NCBI GenBank assembly: GCA_020747015.1
Contig: JAGTJM010000023.1
Span: 477,519-541,518, forward strand
Origin: Pyrenochaeta sp. MPI-SDFR-AT-0127
Taxonomy: Eukaryota; Ascomycota; Dothideomycetes; Pleosporales; Cucurbitariaceae
Length of the DNA: 64,000 nt
Reading direction: 5' to 3'
Shown here piece after piece: positions 1 to 11,137 of the stretch. The notes beneath the pieces are model-generated. The model was given only the letters and a program-made list of their open reading frames with translations, did not search any database and was not told the DNA's origin. The translations under genes and the position numbers were made by a program. The number at the start of each line of letters is the position of its first letter. Positions within the stretch are counted from its first letter, which is position 1.

Positions 1-675
1 TTGGAGGGAGATTGCGGGGTTGGAGTCTTTCGCCGGCTTGCAGACCGCACGCCTCTGCGGTCAGCCATGTTAGTCTCGGCGGGCGCGTGTAGTCAATTGG
101 TGGTGCATGCGATGTAGACTGGGTCGAAAGTGGTCGCGACTTGGTGGAGCATGTTTGTTGTGGTCTGCCGCCTCGGCTGACTAACGTTGGGTCAACGGGA
201 ACTCACGTGACGAGGGGGCTGCTCGGCGCGCCCAAGCCGTTCCCGGCCACGGCCAGGAGAAGGGGCGTGCAGGCGTCCGGAGAAAGCCCTACGTGTGAAG
301 TGTTTGGAGTGCGACACGGAAACTCGGCATCTTGAATCAAATCCGTTGACACTTTCTTACAGGGCCTCTTGACACGAAGCCCCTTTACTAGCGCTTGTGT
401 GCCTGCGTAGCCCTAAATATATTACGAGTGGGCTGCCTGCACGTCCCCCTTGCGCGCATCTCAGTAATCCCTCTGGAACAACTTTGGCACTGCGAACTTC
501 AGCGTTTCCACCACCCCAACCCCGATCTCTGCACCCCCCGACGCATGTGTTTCCACTCTTGATACCACGTGTTCCTTCGAAACATTGCGCCTTTCGACGC
601 ATCGACACCTTGAAATCAAGTCTATTCTCCACTCACAGCCACCACATCCCTGCTCATAATCTCAACGCCGTCACT
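1..675. other. Gene-free left edge and GDT1 leader
   Basis: No coding region is recognised. The one long open frame starts at a GTG near 397 and is simply the upstream extension of the GDT1 reading frame. The stretch from about 480 to 660 is C-rich and A-rich, as expected of a fungal promoter and 5' leader. Confidence 0.5.
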
Positions 676-2361
676 ATGAGGTTACGACAATCACGGGCGC
701 ATACCCTCCTCCTCTTGCTGCCCGTCGTACGAGCTCTTGCTACCTCTATAGCAGGAGATGCAACAGACAAGCCGCTCGCCCGAGCAGCCGTGCCTGCGTA
801 CGCCGATGTCAGCTCGCTACCGGACGCCTCGCTCGCTCCCTCTTCACAGGGCTCCAAAGGAACAAAAGATGCCCCAGTTGATGGCATGGATGGCAAGCCC
901 CATGCGGGGCCATACGTAGACGACACACCCAAGTCGCATGGAAAGAAGCCCAACGTCGTGGAAGAACTGGGCTCGGGAAAGAAGCCTGCCAGCTCGCCCA
1001 AGGATTCAACGACCTTAGTTGGGGGAGAAGACAGCGTATTGGATGGGGACAAGAGCGTAATGCAAGACCCAGACAGGAAGTTGGCGACTGGCAGCACCGG
1101 AACTGAGGGCGGAGTGTCTGCAAAAGATAAAGAACGTTTGGCACACGAAGAGAAGACTGGCGCGAAAATGGAAAAGGTTCCTGAGTCGCCCAAAGAGGCA
1201 CCTCAATTGCCTCACGATGACCAGAAAAAACTGGGAAGTGGTCTGGACGCAGAGACTAGCACACGTGCGCTCGGTGCAGTTGGCTTAGAGGTAAGTTGCC
1301 ACCTCTCACCAAACAGGACTCTCGTAACTGACTGTAATGTAGAAACCCACTGGCTTACCCGAAACTCCGCATGACATCCCGCATCCTGTCCCAGATTCAG
1401 TACCCGACAAAGATCCACTGTCCACAACCCCCAAGACGAAGACACCTCCTTCGAGTATTTCCGATGATGATGCCGCCAACGGTGTTATACAACCTTTCCA
1501 CTCTTTTGTTCTCTCTTTCACTATGATCATCTTCTCAGAGATTGGCGACAAAACGTTCCTTGTTGCTGCTCTCATGGCTATGCGGCACCCCCGACTTTTG
1601 GTCTTCTCAGCCGCCTTTTCAGCTTTGATTGTGATGACCGTACTCTCCGCTGTGCTTGGTCATGCTGTTCCAGCGCTTCTTTCTGAGCGTTTCACACACT
1701 TTGCTGCCGCTGCATTGTTTCTCGTCTTCGGTTTCAAGCTCATCAGAGAAGGTCTTGCGATGAGCCCCAATGACGGCGTCGGCGAGGAGATGCGGGAGGT
1801 CGAGCAGGAACTTGAAGAGAAGGAACAACTCGCCCGCCACCAAAAGGGTCGCAGAAGGACTTCGATTTCGCCATATGCCCTCGAATCAGGTCGCGTGCGA
1901 CGTTCGCGATCAAACTCAAGACTCCCAGCTCCAGCCCGAAGCCCTTCGACCTCACCTGATCGATCACCATCACCCAATGGATCCTCCTTTGCTGGCGCGA
2001 TGCTCGGCCTAAACAATCTGTTTTCCCTCCTTCTCAGCCCTGCTTGGGTGCAAACCTTCGTTATGACTTTCCTCGGCGAATGGGGCGATCGCAGCCAGAT
2101 CGCTACGGTTGCAATGGCTGCTGGCTCCGACTACTGGTGGGTCACTGCGGGCGCAGTTGTTGGGCACGGCCTATGTACTGCTGGTGCAGTCATTGGTGGC
2201 CGTGCCATTGCTGGACGGATCAGTATGCGCAATGGTAAGCAAAAATCCATCTGCTCGCGATTTCAAATCAATGCTAATGTACGACAGTTACGCTTGGTGG
2301 TGCGATTGCCTTCCTCGTCTTCGGTGTCATCTATCTTCTTGAGGCATTTTATCACGAGTAG
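676..2361 (+). CDS. gdt1: GDT1-family Golgi cation/proton antiporter (UPF0016/TMEM165)
   Basis: Three exons: 676-1290, 1343-2234 and 2288-2361, with introns of 52 and 53 nt, giving 526 residues. Both family signatures are visible, E-x-G-D-K-T near residue 271 and E-x-G-D-R-S near residue 450. Each lies in a block of hydrophobic helices, and a charged, Ser/Arg-rich loop separates the two blocks. The family moves Mn2+/Ca2+ against protons in the Golgi and so supports glycosylation. The chosen ATG gives a leucine-rich signal peptide. About 250 low-complexity residues rich in Lys, Asp, Pro and Ser then precede the first helix, which is much longer than the lumenal part of yeast Gdt1. The second exon joins in phase with the conserved core. 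Splicing of the last intron restores the C-terminus ending in HE. Confidence 0.93.
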
Positions 2362-3772
2362 ACACTCAACACATAGCATTGCACGGCGCCTCCGGTTGGC
2401 ATTACTGGCGTACTGATCTACTTGTTGTATTACTCTATATTTGCAAACTATGCATCCGTTTGCTTTCCATGTAATACTAATTGTATCGGCGGCTCTCTTC
2501 AGTACGGCTGAAAAGTAGTTATAGGAGTTCATTAGGTTGCATATCACAGGTCTAGGACTAGGCGTTCCCCTGCGAGAAGACATAGCGCAGAACACAGGCT
2601 TCATTGCCAATTGACTTCTTATCAGAGCATTTAAGCGCTATCTGTTTTGCACTGATGTGATCGAACGAATATAAACAGTTTCAAACCCCACTGGGTGACA
2701 TGGTTCGAAACAAGCTCCATCTGTAGCATGAGGGGAATGCGCGACACGTGCTGTCGGAGTAGGGACCGCCCCCACTAACCAAAAGCCCTGACATTCCTTT
2801 CATCTCAACCTCATGGCCAACATCCCACTGGCCTGGGCAGCCTATTCTCACGATGGAAGCCCAGCGATCAACTTTTAGTCATTGCTCTGTATCCGGCGCA
2901 TTGTCGAACGGCCGCAGCTGAAAAGCATGCTTCCTGCATCGGTTCATGGGCACCCAAAATGTGCAAGACCTTTGCCCCCGTTCACAGTCAAGAATCAATG
3001 TTCGCAGAATAAGAATCTTGTAGAAGAGCCTCCTGAGACTGATTTGCAAGCTTAGCACTTCATTACAGACCACACGAGCGTACCATCAAAAGACTTCCAC
3101 TATCACATGAATTATTCTCCATTGCTAGCCGGACACAGCTCATCTTTTAGTTTCTTTGGGAGCCATTACTATTCAATAGTGTGATACGAGACCTAAGATA
3201 TTCGATAACGAGCTGGAAGGGTGGAGATGCACCCAATTCCCGAGGCTTGACCATAAGCAGCGCCCTGGCTGTTATTTCTAGTCCGGTTCAGTGAAAGCTC
3301 TCTTTTCCCTGAAAGCCTAGCGAGAGGAGCACGAGCACTTTTTCTTTCATAAACAGGTCCCAAACTTTAAAATAGGTCAGGTCTAGTCCTTAGGACCCCG
3401 CCATTCCCATGTCGCTTGCCCACATTTGCCTCTGGTCTGGACAGTGCCCTCGAACAAAGACCGCTGCCTGAAACGGCGTGATTCGGCTCCAGAACTCATT
3501 CCAGTCCGTCGCTACAACTATGGATACGAGCAAAGGGTCAAAATTTTCCTTATGAGCCAGGCTTGGCCGGAGTGTACCGTTCTACCAAGAGGTTCGACCA
3601 GGGACGAGAATACGATGAGTTGAGGCTGGAACAGTCGGAGTACCTCTGTAGAGCAATACAAAGTAATATTAAATGGGCTTCACCTCTCGAGAAACGGACT
3701 TGTCAAGCTATCAAGTCTTTTGATTTCTTCAAAGTCATCTCTAGGAATATTTAATCTTTCATATCAAGCATC
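2362..3772. other. Intergenic, 1.4 kb
   Basis: Only short open frames of about 65 codons occur, without recognisable motifs or plausible splice partners. It should contain the GDT1 3' end and the peroxidase promoter. No repeat or transposon end was seen. Confidence 0.5.
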
Positions 3773-5064
3773 ATGAAGCTCTCACATGTTGTGGCAGGGC
3801 TTAGTGCCATGTCAGTCTTTGAATACACTTGCGCCTATCCAGGTATGAAGAACACTGTTCGCGAGCTTCAAGATCGCGTGCGGACACTGGAGAAGCGATT
3901 GCCACATAAACTATCACTCCACCGTCGGCTGCCACAAACAACTGAGAATGAGAATGAGGAGGAAGATGATGCGAATGAAGTCGAAGTAGTAGACCCCAAT
4001 GATGACGGTTCGCTACCACCAGTATTAATCGGAGATTTGGCCAACCCACCCCCTGGAGGCTTGACACCTATCGGAAAGACCATCGCTGGAATATTGCTGC
4101 AAACAGAGTCTGGTGAAGACTCAAAGAGCACATACAAGATCCCTGGCAAGCTCACTTCGAAAGAGTGCAAGGCAGACGTATGCTGCAAATGGGCATACGT
4201 CAGTAGGGATCTCACTACGCTGTTCGTTGGACCAACAGGCCGATGCAATCGATATGCTCGGGCAGCAGTCAGACTCGGCTTCCACGATGCAGGAACCTGG
4301 CAGGAAGGTCTTGACTACGGCGGCGCAGATGGTAGCATTGTGCTTGCGAAATCAGAGATAAAGAGGAAAGATAACAATGGGTTAGCCGATATTGTGAAGC
4401 TGATGCCGGAGTACGCAAGCAAATATGGCGTGGGTATAGCTGATTTGATTCAGTTTGCTGCTAAACACGCTGTCGTCAGTATGTTATTCCCAATGCTTTC
4501 GTAACTTCGAACTGTCACTAACATATCAAAGCCTGTCCTCTCGGCCCACGCATCCGCACCTTTGTTGGGCGCAAGGACTCATCAAAAGCCTCGCAAGAGG
4601 GTCTCCTTCCCGGTGTAAATGATTCTGCCGACAAGTTGATCGACCTCTTCCAGAAGAAGACAATCTCACCACATGACCTGGTCGCCCTTCTCGGCGCTCA
4701 CACAACATCCGAGCAATTCTTCGTCGACCCCAAGCGCGCCGGAGCACCTCAAGATGGCACACCCGGCGTCTGGGACACGCTATTCTACAACCAAACGCTA
4801 GGACTTGGACCACTGCCAAAACAGGTACTCCGGTTCCCAAGTGACGTGGTGCTGACGAGTGATCCACGAACAAAGTCTGAGTGGCTCGCCTTCTCCTCAG
4901 GAAAGGACGCGCAGAGCCACTGGAACGAGGATTACGCCTATTCTTATATCAGACTGAGCTTGTTGGGCGTTAATGTCATTAACAAAATGACTGAATGCAC
5001 AAAAGTGTTGCCGCTGCCAGGCAAGGCAGTGAAGGATACTGGGAAATTGCTGGTCAATCAGTAA
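3773..5064 (+). CDS. Class II-like fungal haem peroxidase
   Basis: Two exons, 3773-4478 and 4532-5064, with a 53-nt intron that has a CTAAC branch site; 412 residues. The distal haem site R-x4-FHD is near residue 169. The V-T-C-P-L-G-P-R stretch that follows is restored exactly by splicing. The proximal histidine lies in L-L-G-A-H-T-T-S near residue 291. These mark a plant/fungal-type secretory peroxidase that oxidises substrates with H2O2. The N-terminus is unusual. A weak hydrophobic leader is followed by about 100 residues of acidic, Asn/Glu-rich low complexity before the catalytic domain. The Trp, Mn and substrate sites of true ligninases cannot be assigned by eye, so the substrate is unknown. 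Secretion is likely but the signal peptide is not strong. Confidence 0.85.
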
Positions 5065-5522
5065 GACACAAGATTGGAGATTGATAACGGCGTTCATGTG
5101 TATAGTTTATGCTTATCAATACCCCATTTATGGCTTTATGAACAGATAATAATAACAATCAAATTATATCTCAAAATCCTGTCCTTGAATAAGAAACGTG
5201 ATAGGTGGTGTTGACAGCCTCGTCTTGGCACTGACCCTTGTCGTCCCCGCGGAAGAGAGCATGGGCCCTTGCACTTCTCTGGCACCGAATCGTCGGTCGT
5301 CCACACGCAACATCTCTTCAATCACCACCACGCTTTGCAGAAACCCCTAGCGAATTTCTCAGCCCGAAGCTCTTTCCATTTCGCTTGGGTTATATGCCTT
5401 CCTTTTAGAGTACATAAGGACCTAGGCTCCCAAACACGCACCCTCATCAGCAACAGCATCTAAACCGTCTCATACATTGCATATCTACAGTAAAATTATA
5501 GCACTCAAGCTATCGTTCTGGG
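5065..5522. other. Intergenic between peroxidase and cyclin
   Basis: No gene is seen. It carries the peroxidase 3' end and an AC-rich leader running up to the cyclin ATG. Confidence 0.5.
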
Positions 5523-6588
5523 ATGGTGTCAACCGCCAACAGCTCTCTACCGCCGCAGCGCGAGCCTCCGAGAGCCCCGCCACCGGCCGTTGTCGAAGCC
5601 GAGCAACAATGGATATTCACAGAGGAAGAGCTGCTACAGGCGCCGTCAATCGTTGACGGTATGCCAGCCGAAGAAGAGCGGACACTGCGAAGAAAAGGGG
5701 TCAGCTTCATACTACAAGTGGGCATGATGCTCAAGTTACCGCAAACCACACTGAGCACTGCGGCTGTGTTCTTCAATAGATATCTGATGAGGATGAGTTT
5801 GAAATCACGCCCAGGTTACAAACCACTGCACCACTATGTAAGTGATCAGCTTCAGGACCTAGCAGCAAAGATGTGTCTGACAGCCATAGCAAATTGCCGC
5901 AACAGCACTATTCCTCGCTACGAAGGTCGAAGAGAACTGCCGCAAGATGAAAGAGCTCGTAGTTGCATGCGTCCGCGTTGCGCTCAAAGATCCCAACAAG
6001 CTCGTCGACGAGCAGACAAAAGACTTCTGGAAATGGCGGGACACAATTCTTTACAGCGAAGATGTTCTGTTGGAGAGCCTGTGCTTTGATTTGAACGTCG
6101 AGTCACCGTTTAAGACCATGTACGACATGATGAAGTACTACGCTGTTGAGCACAATAAGAAGCTGCGAAACTCTGCCTGGGCTTTTCTGTCTGATTCCAC
6201 ATCTACACAGATGTGTCTCTTGTTCACATCGCGGACTATTGCTGCGGCATCGCTATATGCCGGCGCACGTATGGCAGAGGCCGAATTAGGAGGAGACGAT
6301 GGAAAGCCCTGGTGGGAAGTACAACATGTCAAGCTGCGCGACATTAGGAAGGCATGCAACCTAATGGCAGATCTATACGAGAAGTCGCCAGATAAAGATG
6401 GAGAGCCTTCTATGTACGCTGGCCTACGCACTCCAGAGGATGGTATCGACTTCGGCGACACACCCAGAAGTATGGAAGGCGTACAAAGTACAGCCCCAGA
6501 ACAAACTCAAAGCCAGCCTGCTGTTAACGGCGCAGCGACCGGCGGAGCAACAGAGCGGGGGAGTGAAGAGGGCGAGTTGGATGGCTAG
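5523..6588 (+). CDS. Cyclin K/T-type transcriptional cyclin (Pch1-like)
   Basis: Exons 5523-5837 and 5890-6588 with a 52-nt intron; 337 residues to the first stop. The N-terminus has the W-I-F-T-E-E-E-L element of P-TEFb/CTD-kinase cyclins. The first cyclin box follows, and the splice rebuilds A-T-K-V-E-E-N-C-R-K. A second cyclin fold contains S-R-T-I-A-A-A-S-L-Y-A. By family it activates a Cdk9-type kinase on RNA polymerase II; the fission yeast counterpart is Pch1. The frame is remarkable after the TAG at 6586-6588. It stays open for another 69 sense codons, Ser/Pro-rich, to a TAG at 6796-6798. A 108-nt segment (6481-6588) beginning GTACAA and ending CTAG could be spliced out in phase and would remove the stop. 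The true C-terminus is therefore uncertain. Confidence 0.88.
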
Positions 6589-6798
6589 AAGGAACCTGAG
6601 TCGATCCCTTCCGAGCTTAACGCTTCCTCAGCTCCAAGGCTGAAGAACTTTCGGGATCTTGCCATCTCTGTGAGCCGTGCTCTATCGGAGACGGTATCAC
6701 CACCACCCTTGACGGGTGACAGTGGCTCTACGTTCCCTCGTGGGTCAGAAAGTGGTGTCTCAGAATCCCCGCCTACACCAACAGATGTGGACTTTTAG
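6589..6798 (+). other. In-phase open extension after the cyclin stop codon
   Basis: Sixty-nine sense codons follow the cyclin TAG in the same frame and end with a second TAG. The encoded segment contains a charged, possibly helical piece (L-K-N-F-R-D-L-A-I) and then Ser/Pro/Gly-rich sequence ending in T-D-V-D-F. It resembles a natural cyclin tail more than a 3' UTR. It may be translated through readthrough, through alternative splicing, or in strains without the stop. Confidence 0.5.
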
Positions 6799-7331
6799 TT
6801 TTAGCGTTGCTTGATATTGCATCTTTAACGGGCGAGCAAGACGGCTGGCGTTCCGGTGTATTGGTACATAGGAAGATACCACAACGGATATTGGTTTGGG
6901 GTTATGCTACACCTTGTGTATTGTTACACTTGCAATTCGAGATTTGGTTTATTCGCTCAAGGCCAAACATCATGTTTATATTGATAATGCAGTGATATCA
7001 CCTTTCTAGCAAAGCTAGCACGTGGGAAATATACGCGAACTCTCCGTGGTGTTCACCTCCGTGAAGCGTCCAGTGTACTATAGTTAGCGTAGCCAATCAA
7101 AGCCATCGAACGCCACAAGAAGCCGAGGCACAGTTTCACGCGCCGTATCCTGATAACTCTCGACGTCAAGACTACTGCTTTGCCACTAAAGAGTACTGAG
7201 TTTCTTTCCTACCGCTTCAGTCTATACGACATATACCCTTTGGAAGTTTGACAGGTTCCTCGATCTCATATATTTGATTCTCGCGCTTCATCTCCCACGT
7301 ACCTCTTTCTGCGGCCAAATTGACAACCAGT
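6799..7331. other. Intergenic between cyclin and hydrolase
   Basis: No gene is recognised. It holds the cyclin 3' end and the hydrolase promoter. A TTG 12 nt upstream of the hydrolase ATG extends the frame but is not a credible start. Confidence 0.5.
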
Positions 7332-8804
7332 ATGGAAGCGTCACCCTCAGCAATGCTGAAGTTTTTGCTTCCCAAAACACCCTTTTTATTGAAAACTGCA
7401 CTGTGGCATACCATTTATCTTTCCCCCACATCTTCAAAATGGGATCTCAGGACCGAACTTACCATCAATGTGCTTCGCGATATGCTGGGTCCGAATTCGC
7501 CAATGTCAACGATTACGAAAGTGCAGCGCCTGACTACCAAGGACCAAGGCGTCAAGGGCAAGGTTTGGGCCAGTAAAGTCAAGTTGGAAGTGCCTGGGGA
7601 AGATGATCTGAGGCAGTTGCTGTTCAAGGCCATTGCTGATATGGGGACGGGAGAAGAGCGATGGACAGAACCTGATTCACGGCCATTGGAAGCTGAGTGG
7701 AATGGCTACCGAGCTGGTGTAAAAGATGATGAGCCCGAACCTACAGGCATGAGCGAGAAAGAGAAGTACGAGAATCTGATCAAGGAGACGACAAGTAAGG
7801 TTACCATATTATACTTCCATGGTGGAGCCATGTATCTCCTTGATCCGGCGACATACCGGCCGACTACTTCGAGACTGGCGAAGGAGACTGGCGGACGTGT
7901 ATTTAGCGTTCGCTATCGTCTATCGCCCCAGAACCCTTTCCCAGCTGCACTTTTAGATTGCTTCACCGCTTATCTAAGTCTTCTATATCCACCAGCAGAC
8001 GCACCACACGCGCCTGTTCCAGCAAACGAGATTGTGTTTGGCGGCGACTCGGCAGGTGGAACCTGCTGTACCGCGCTCCTTCAATTGCTTTTGCAAATCC
8101 ACCGTAGTACACCTTCTGGCCAAACACCCACTGTCAAGTTCCACGGCAAAGATGTGGAAATCCCCTTGCCAGCTGGTGTCGCTATGACAAGTCCTTGGGT
8201 TGACATCTCTCGAGGACTGCCCTCGATCGAAGGGGCAGTGAAGTACGATTACCTTCCAGCACCCAGTCAAACAGATCACCGGGAGTTCCCTAAATGCGAC
8301 GCATGGCCAGCAAACCCTCCGCGCGCAGATCTCTATTGTGAGAGCTCTGCGTTACTGCATCCACTGGTGTCGCCATTAGCAGCACAGGACTGGAGTGCAA
8401 GCCCTCCACTTTTCTTCTCCGTGGGCGAAGAAATGCTTCGCGACGAAGACGCCGTCCTAGCGCGACGAGCTGCCGCACAAGACGTTCCAGTAGTCTGGAG
8501 AGAGTTTGAAGCCATGCCACATTGCTTCGCCATGTTACTCGAGGGTCTCAAGGGCGGCGCCGTGCACTACGAAGAATATGCCAAGTTCTGCAGAGAGGCC
8601 GTGGAAGGCAAGGCGATCAAGACGAACGGGGAATTCATCATTGCAAAAAGCTTGGTCAGGAAGGATGTAGATGTGAAAACTGAATTAACAGAGATTACAG
8701 AGGAGCAAGTCGTCGAATATATGCAAAAGGGCAAGAAGAGGATCGAGAGGAAAATGAAGCGGGGAGACGGTAGTGCGAGTGTGGAAGTTAGACCGATGTT
8801 GTGA
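7332..8804 (+). CDS. Alpha/beta hydrolase, HSL/arylacetamide-deacetylase-like
   Basis: Single exon, 490 residues. The oxyanion motif H-G-G-A-M and the nucleophile elbow G-D-S-A-G-G are present. Plausible acid and base residues are the Asp in M-L-R-D-E-D-A and the His in M-P-H-C-F. This order is that of alpha/beta hydrolase fold-3 (hormone-sensitive-lipase-like) esterases. A hydrophobic N-terminal stretch suggests membrane association. The last 60 residues are a charged Lys/Glu-rich tail outside the fold. The start is the first ATG in frame, with typical A/C-rich upstream sequence. The substrate is unknown; ester or lipid hydrolysis is inferred from the fold only. Confidence 0.85.
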   Translation: MEASPSAMLKFLLPKTPFLLKTALWHTIYLSPTSSKWDLRTELTINVLRDMLGPNSPMSTITKVQRLTTKDQGVKGKVWASKVKLEVPGEDDLRQLLFKAIADMGTGEERWTEPDSRPLEAEWNGYRAGVKDDEPEPTGMSEKEKYENLIKETTSKVTILYFHGGAMYLLDPATYRPTTSRLAKETGGRVFSVRYRLSPQNPFPAALLDCFTAYLSLLYPPADAPHAPVPANEIVFGGDSAGGTCCTALLQLLLQIHRSTPSGQTPTVKFHGKDVEIPLPAGVAMTSPWVDISRGLPSIEGAVKYDYLPAPSQTDHREFPKCDAWPANPPRADLYCESSALLHPLVSPLAAQDWSASPPLFFSVGEEMLRDEDAVLARRAAAQDVPVVWREFEAMPHCFAMLLEGLKGGAVHYEEYAKFCREAVEGKAIKTNGEFIIAKSLVRKDVDVKTELTEITEEQVVEYMQKGKKRIERKMKRGDGSASVEVRPML

Positions 8805-9291
8805 TGAGCTGGGATACAGTAAGATACCACTACTAATCTACATAGATTTTTCCAGGAGCGCTGAGCCGTTTAAATTCTTGATTCGCGCGCAAGTACGTGT
8901 TCCTTGTCGATTAGTCGATATGAGCCTTGAGCGTAGTTGTTTGCTTTATACGTCGGCACAGGTTCGTTGAGCATATATATCATATAGATTGATTTTGATG
9001 AAGGGCGGGGTGTGCATAGTAATAGATGTTTCGGATGGTTGGTAGGCAGTTCAGCCCAGTATCTCAAAGCCACGCGAACTGGATTATTTAGCTTTTAGGC
9101 CTAGATTCAGAGTCAATACATGCACAAAGAGCACATCCCTTCAGTTTTATGCGGCTAGTATTGAAATCACCAAAAGACTGAGAACGATACTCGCAAGAAA
9201 ATCTTTGCTTGTTCAAACATGATTCAATACAGTTTTAATAGTGCCAGACAGTACACGGGCTTCTTGTCTATCTAAAGCCCACTCCAGTGAC
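8805..9291. other. Convergent intergenic region
   Basis: Two genes end toward each other here, the hydrolase from the left and the MAK32-like gene from the right. No coding sequence was seen. Confidence 0.5.
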
Positions 9292-10444
9292 TCAAGAAAC
9301 CTTCAGAAGAGCCTTGTACTCAGCAAGTCGTTCCATGACCTGAACTCCATTCCAAGTTTCTCCATCGCCATCCGTCTGGCAAGACGGCAGCCCAATCTGT
9401 TCCAGAGCAAAGCTTGCAGCAACACTAGCATATATTGATGCTTCTTCCACATCCTGCGACGCTTTCCAGCCATGTATGAACCCACCCAGAAATGCATTTC
9501 TAGCTCCTGTGGGGTCAACGACGTTCGAGGCGCCCTTTTGATAATACGGAGGAAGCCACACCTCCCTCCCTAACGGCTGGGTTGTTAGAGAACCGTGCTC
9601 GCCAGCCCTGATAATCACAATCCCATTGCCAGTTGTCCCCGTATCTCGGGAGAATTCTTGTGCATAAGCCTCCAGTTTCTCAGGCTGGAAAGTTTTGGGC
9701 GCTGTCTCCTCAAAAATGGCAGCCATTTCGAAATGATTTGGCGAGAAAACATGGACTAATCTGCAAGCCTGCTGAAAATTTTGCTTGTTCTGCATTGTAC
9801 AGGACACAGGGAGAGGCTCCCATACAATAAAAGGCCTCGTCATGATCCCACGCTGAGTGCGGAGTTGGATCAACATTGGTATTTGCAGCAGAATTTCCTC
9901 AGGTGTCGCGAGTTGATGGACCGCTCTGGCACTCAGTAGATGAGTATTGACCAGACCAAGGGGAGACGCTTTCAGTGGAGGCGTTGTGTACCGGAACTTC
10001 TTTGCTGGGCCAATGTAAGTTATCAACACATGCCAGTGAACGAAGGCTGATACTTACGTCCAAACGTGTCATCTTCGTATTCGAGAAGACCCCTAGTGCT
10101 CAATTTATCTTCTAACATGCTGAAAACGAGGGATGCCTGCTAATCTGAGAGCTGCTCCCGTACAGCAGCGGGGAAGTCATGTCCTGCGAGAACAAGGCAT
10201 CCTACCATGCGCGATTGCGCACCAGCGGCGAAAAGGCGGCTTCCAAGTGCAGCTGTAAGGTAAGATTTTGTAGGCAAGAGGATTGGATTGTCTGCAAATG
10301 CATCATACTATAAGTGCCAGAGCCCCCAGCAACATCGATCAAAGGCGGCTGGGAGGGCAAGTGTATCTCGTCAATCACCACCATGCCAAGCGACACAGAA
10401 TCGATCGCCAGCTCTGAATATACTTCCAAGAGAGACCTGTACAT
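9292..10444 (-). pseudogene. MAK32-like PfkB sugar-kinase family gene with an internal stop
   Basis: Three exons on the minus strand, 10444-10309, 10252-10058 and 10004-9292, with introns of 56 and 53 nt in phase. They give 348 codons including the stop, the usual length for this family. Visible parts are S-L-G-M-V-V-I-D-E, the G-G-S-G-T-Y turn and the PfkB signature D-P-T-G-A-R-N-A-F. The usual catalytic Asp of the signature is Asn here, which I recall as common in MAK32 relatives. Codon 83 is TAG (bases 10140-10142), yet the frame continues faultlessly on both sides with recognisable family sequence. A single Trp or Gln to stop change explains it. Sequencing error, strain polymorphism and recent gene loss are all possible. 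Splicing around the stop was not found. Confidence 0.72.
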
Positions 10445-11137
10445 ATTGCGGAAGCAGTTTAAGTATGATATAAAGTGGTAAGCCAGTCTTTGAGTCGATG
10501 AGGTACCGACCACGCACTGGGTTTATGTTGTGTAGTGTCACAGATTAGCGATAAGTGTCCAAAACGGCCAGCCACTCAGCTCAAGATGGTATCTGCATAT
10601 AGCAATTAATCGTTGTTAGTGGATTACCCTATTTTAGTCAAAAGCGGCTGATATTCTTTGCTTCAGAACAGTCTCTTATTGCGCACGGGGATTGTGTTAT
10701 GAACGGGGCTGCCAAATCGTTATGGCCTAGCCTGTACATGAGCATCAAGGAAGATAATCACGTTATGCAGCCATTGTCAGCTATCTATCGTTTCGCTGTA
10801 GGATATATAGGTACATGAGTAATGAGGTTAGACCCAGTCAGACACTCGAGGCAAAGGGATAGCATTTCTCGTGAATATAATCCACCAATAGAAACAAGAT
10901 GGGTATCGTCCAGGATGATGTGAATCCTGATCTCAACCTCACGTACCTTCAAGAGAGTTCAAATAAACCGCGATATAGCATTGAAATCGAAGGCGTGTGG
11001 TACCCGATTCTTTGCATAATTATTTCCATTCATCACACTGCAAAAGTCCTACTTATCATAAACGCAAGATCCATACTCAGCTACCATTGAACAGATCGGC
11101 ATTGACGAAGGCACAAAAGGAATAGCCACAAGAGCTC
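10445..11137. other. Intergenic, with a short unconvincing open frame
   Basis: A 63-codon ATG frame at 10899-11090 follows a TATATA-like element and an A-rich leader. It has no motif and no obvious continuation by splicing. It may be a gene remnant or chance. Nothing else was seen. Confidence 0.4.

Noticed and set aside
397..1374. 325-codon frame from a GTG as the GDT1 first exon
   Set aside because: The GTG is not a credible start. The ATG at 676 directly begins a signal peptide, and the part after 1290 is intron.
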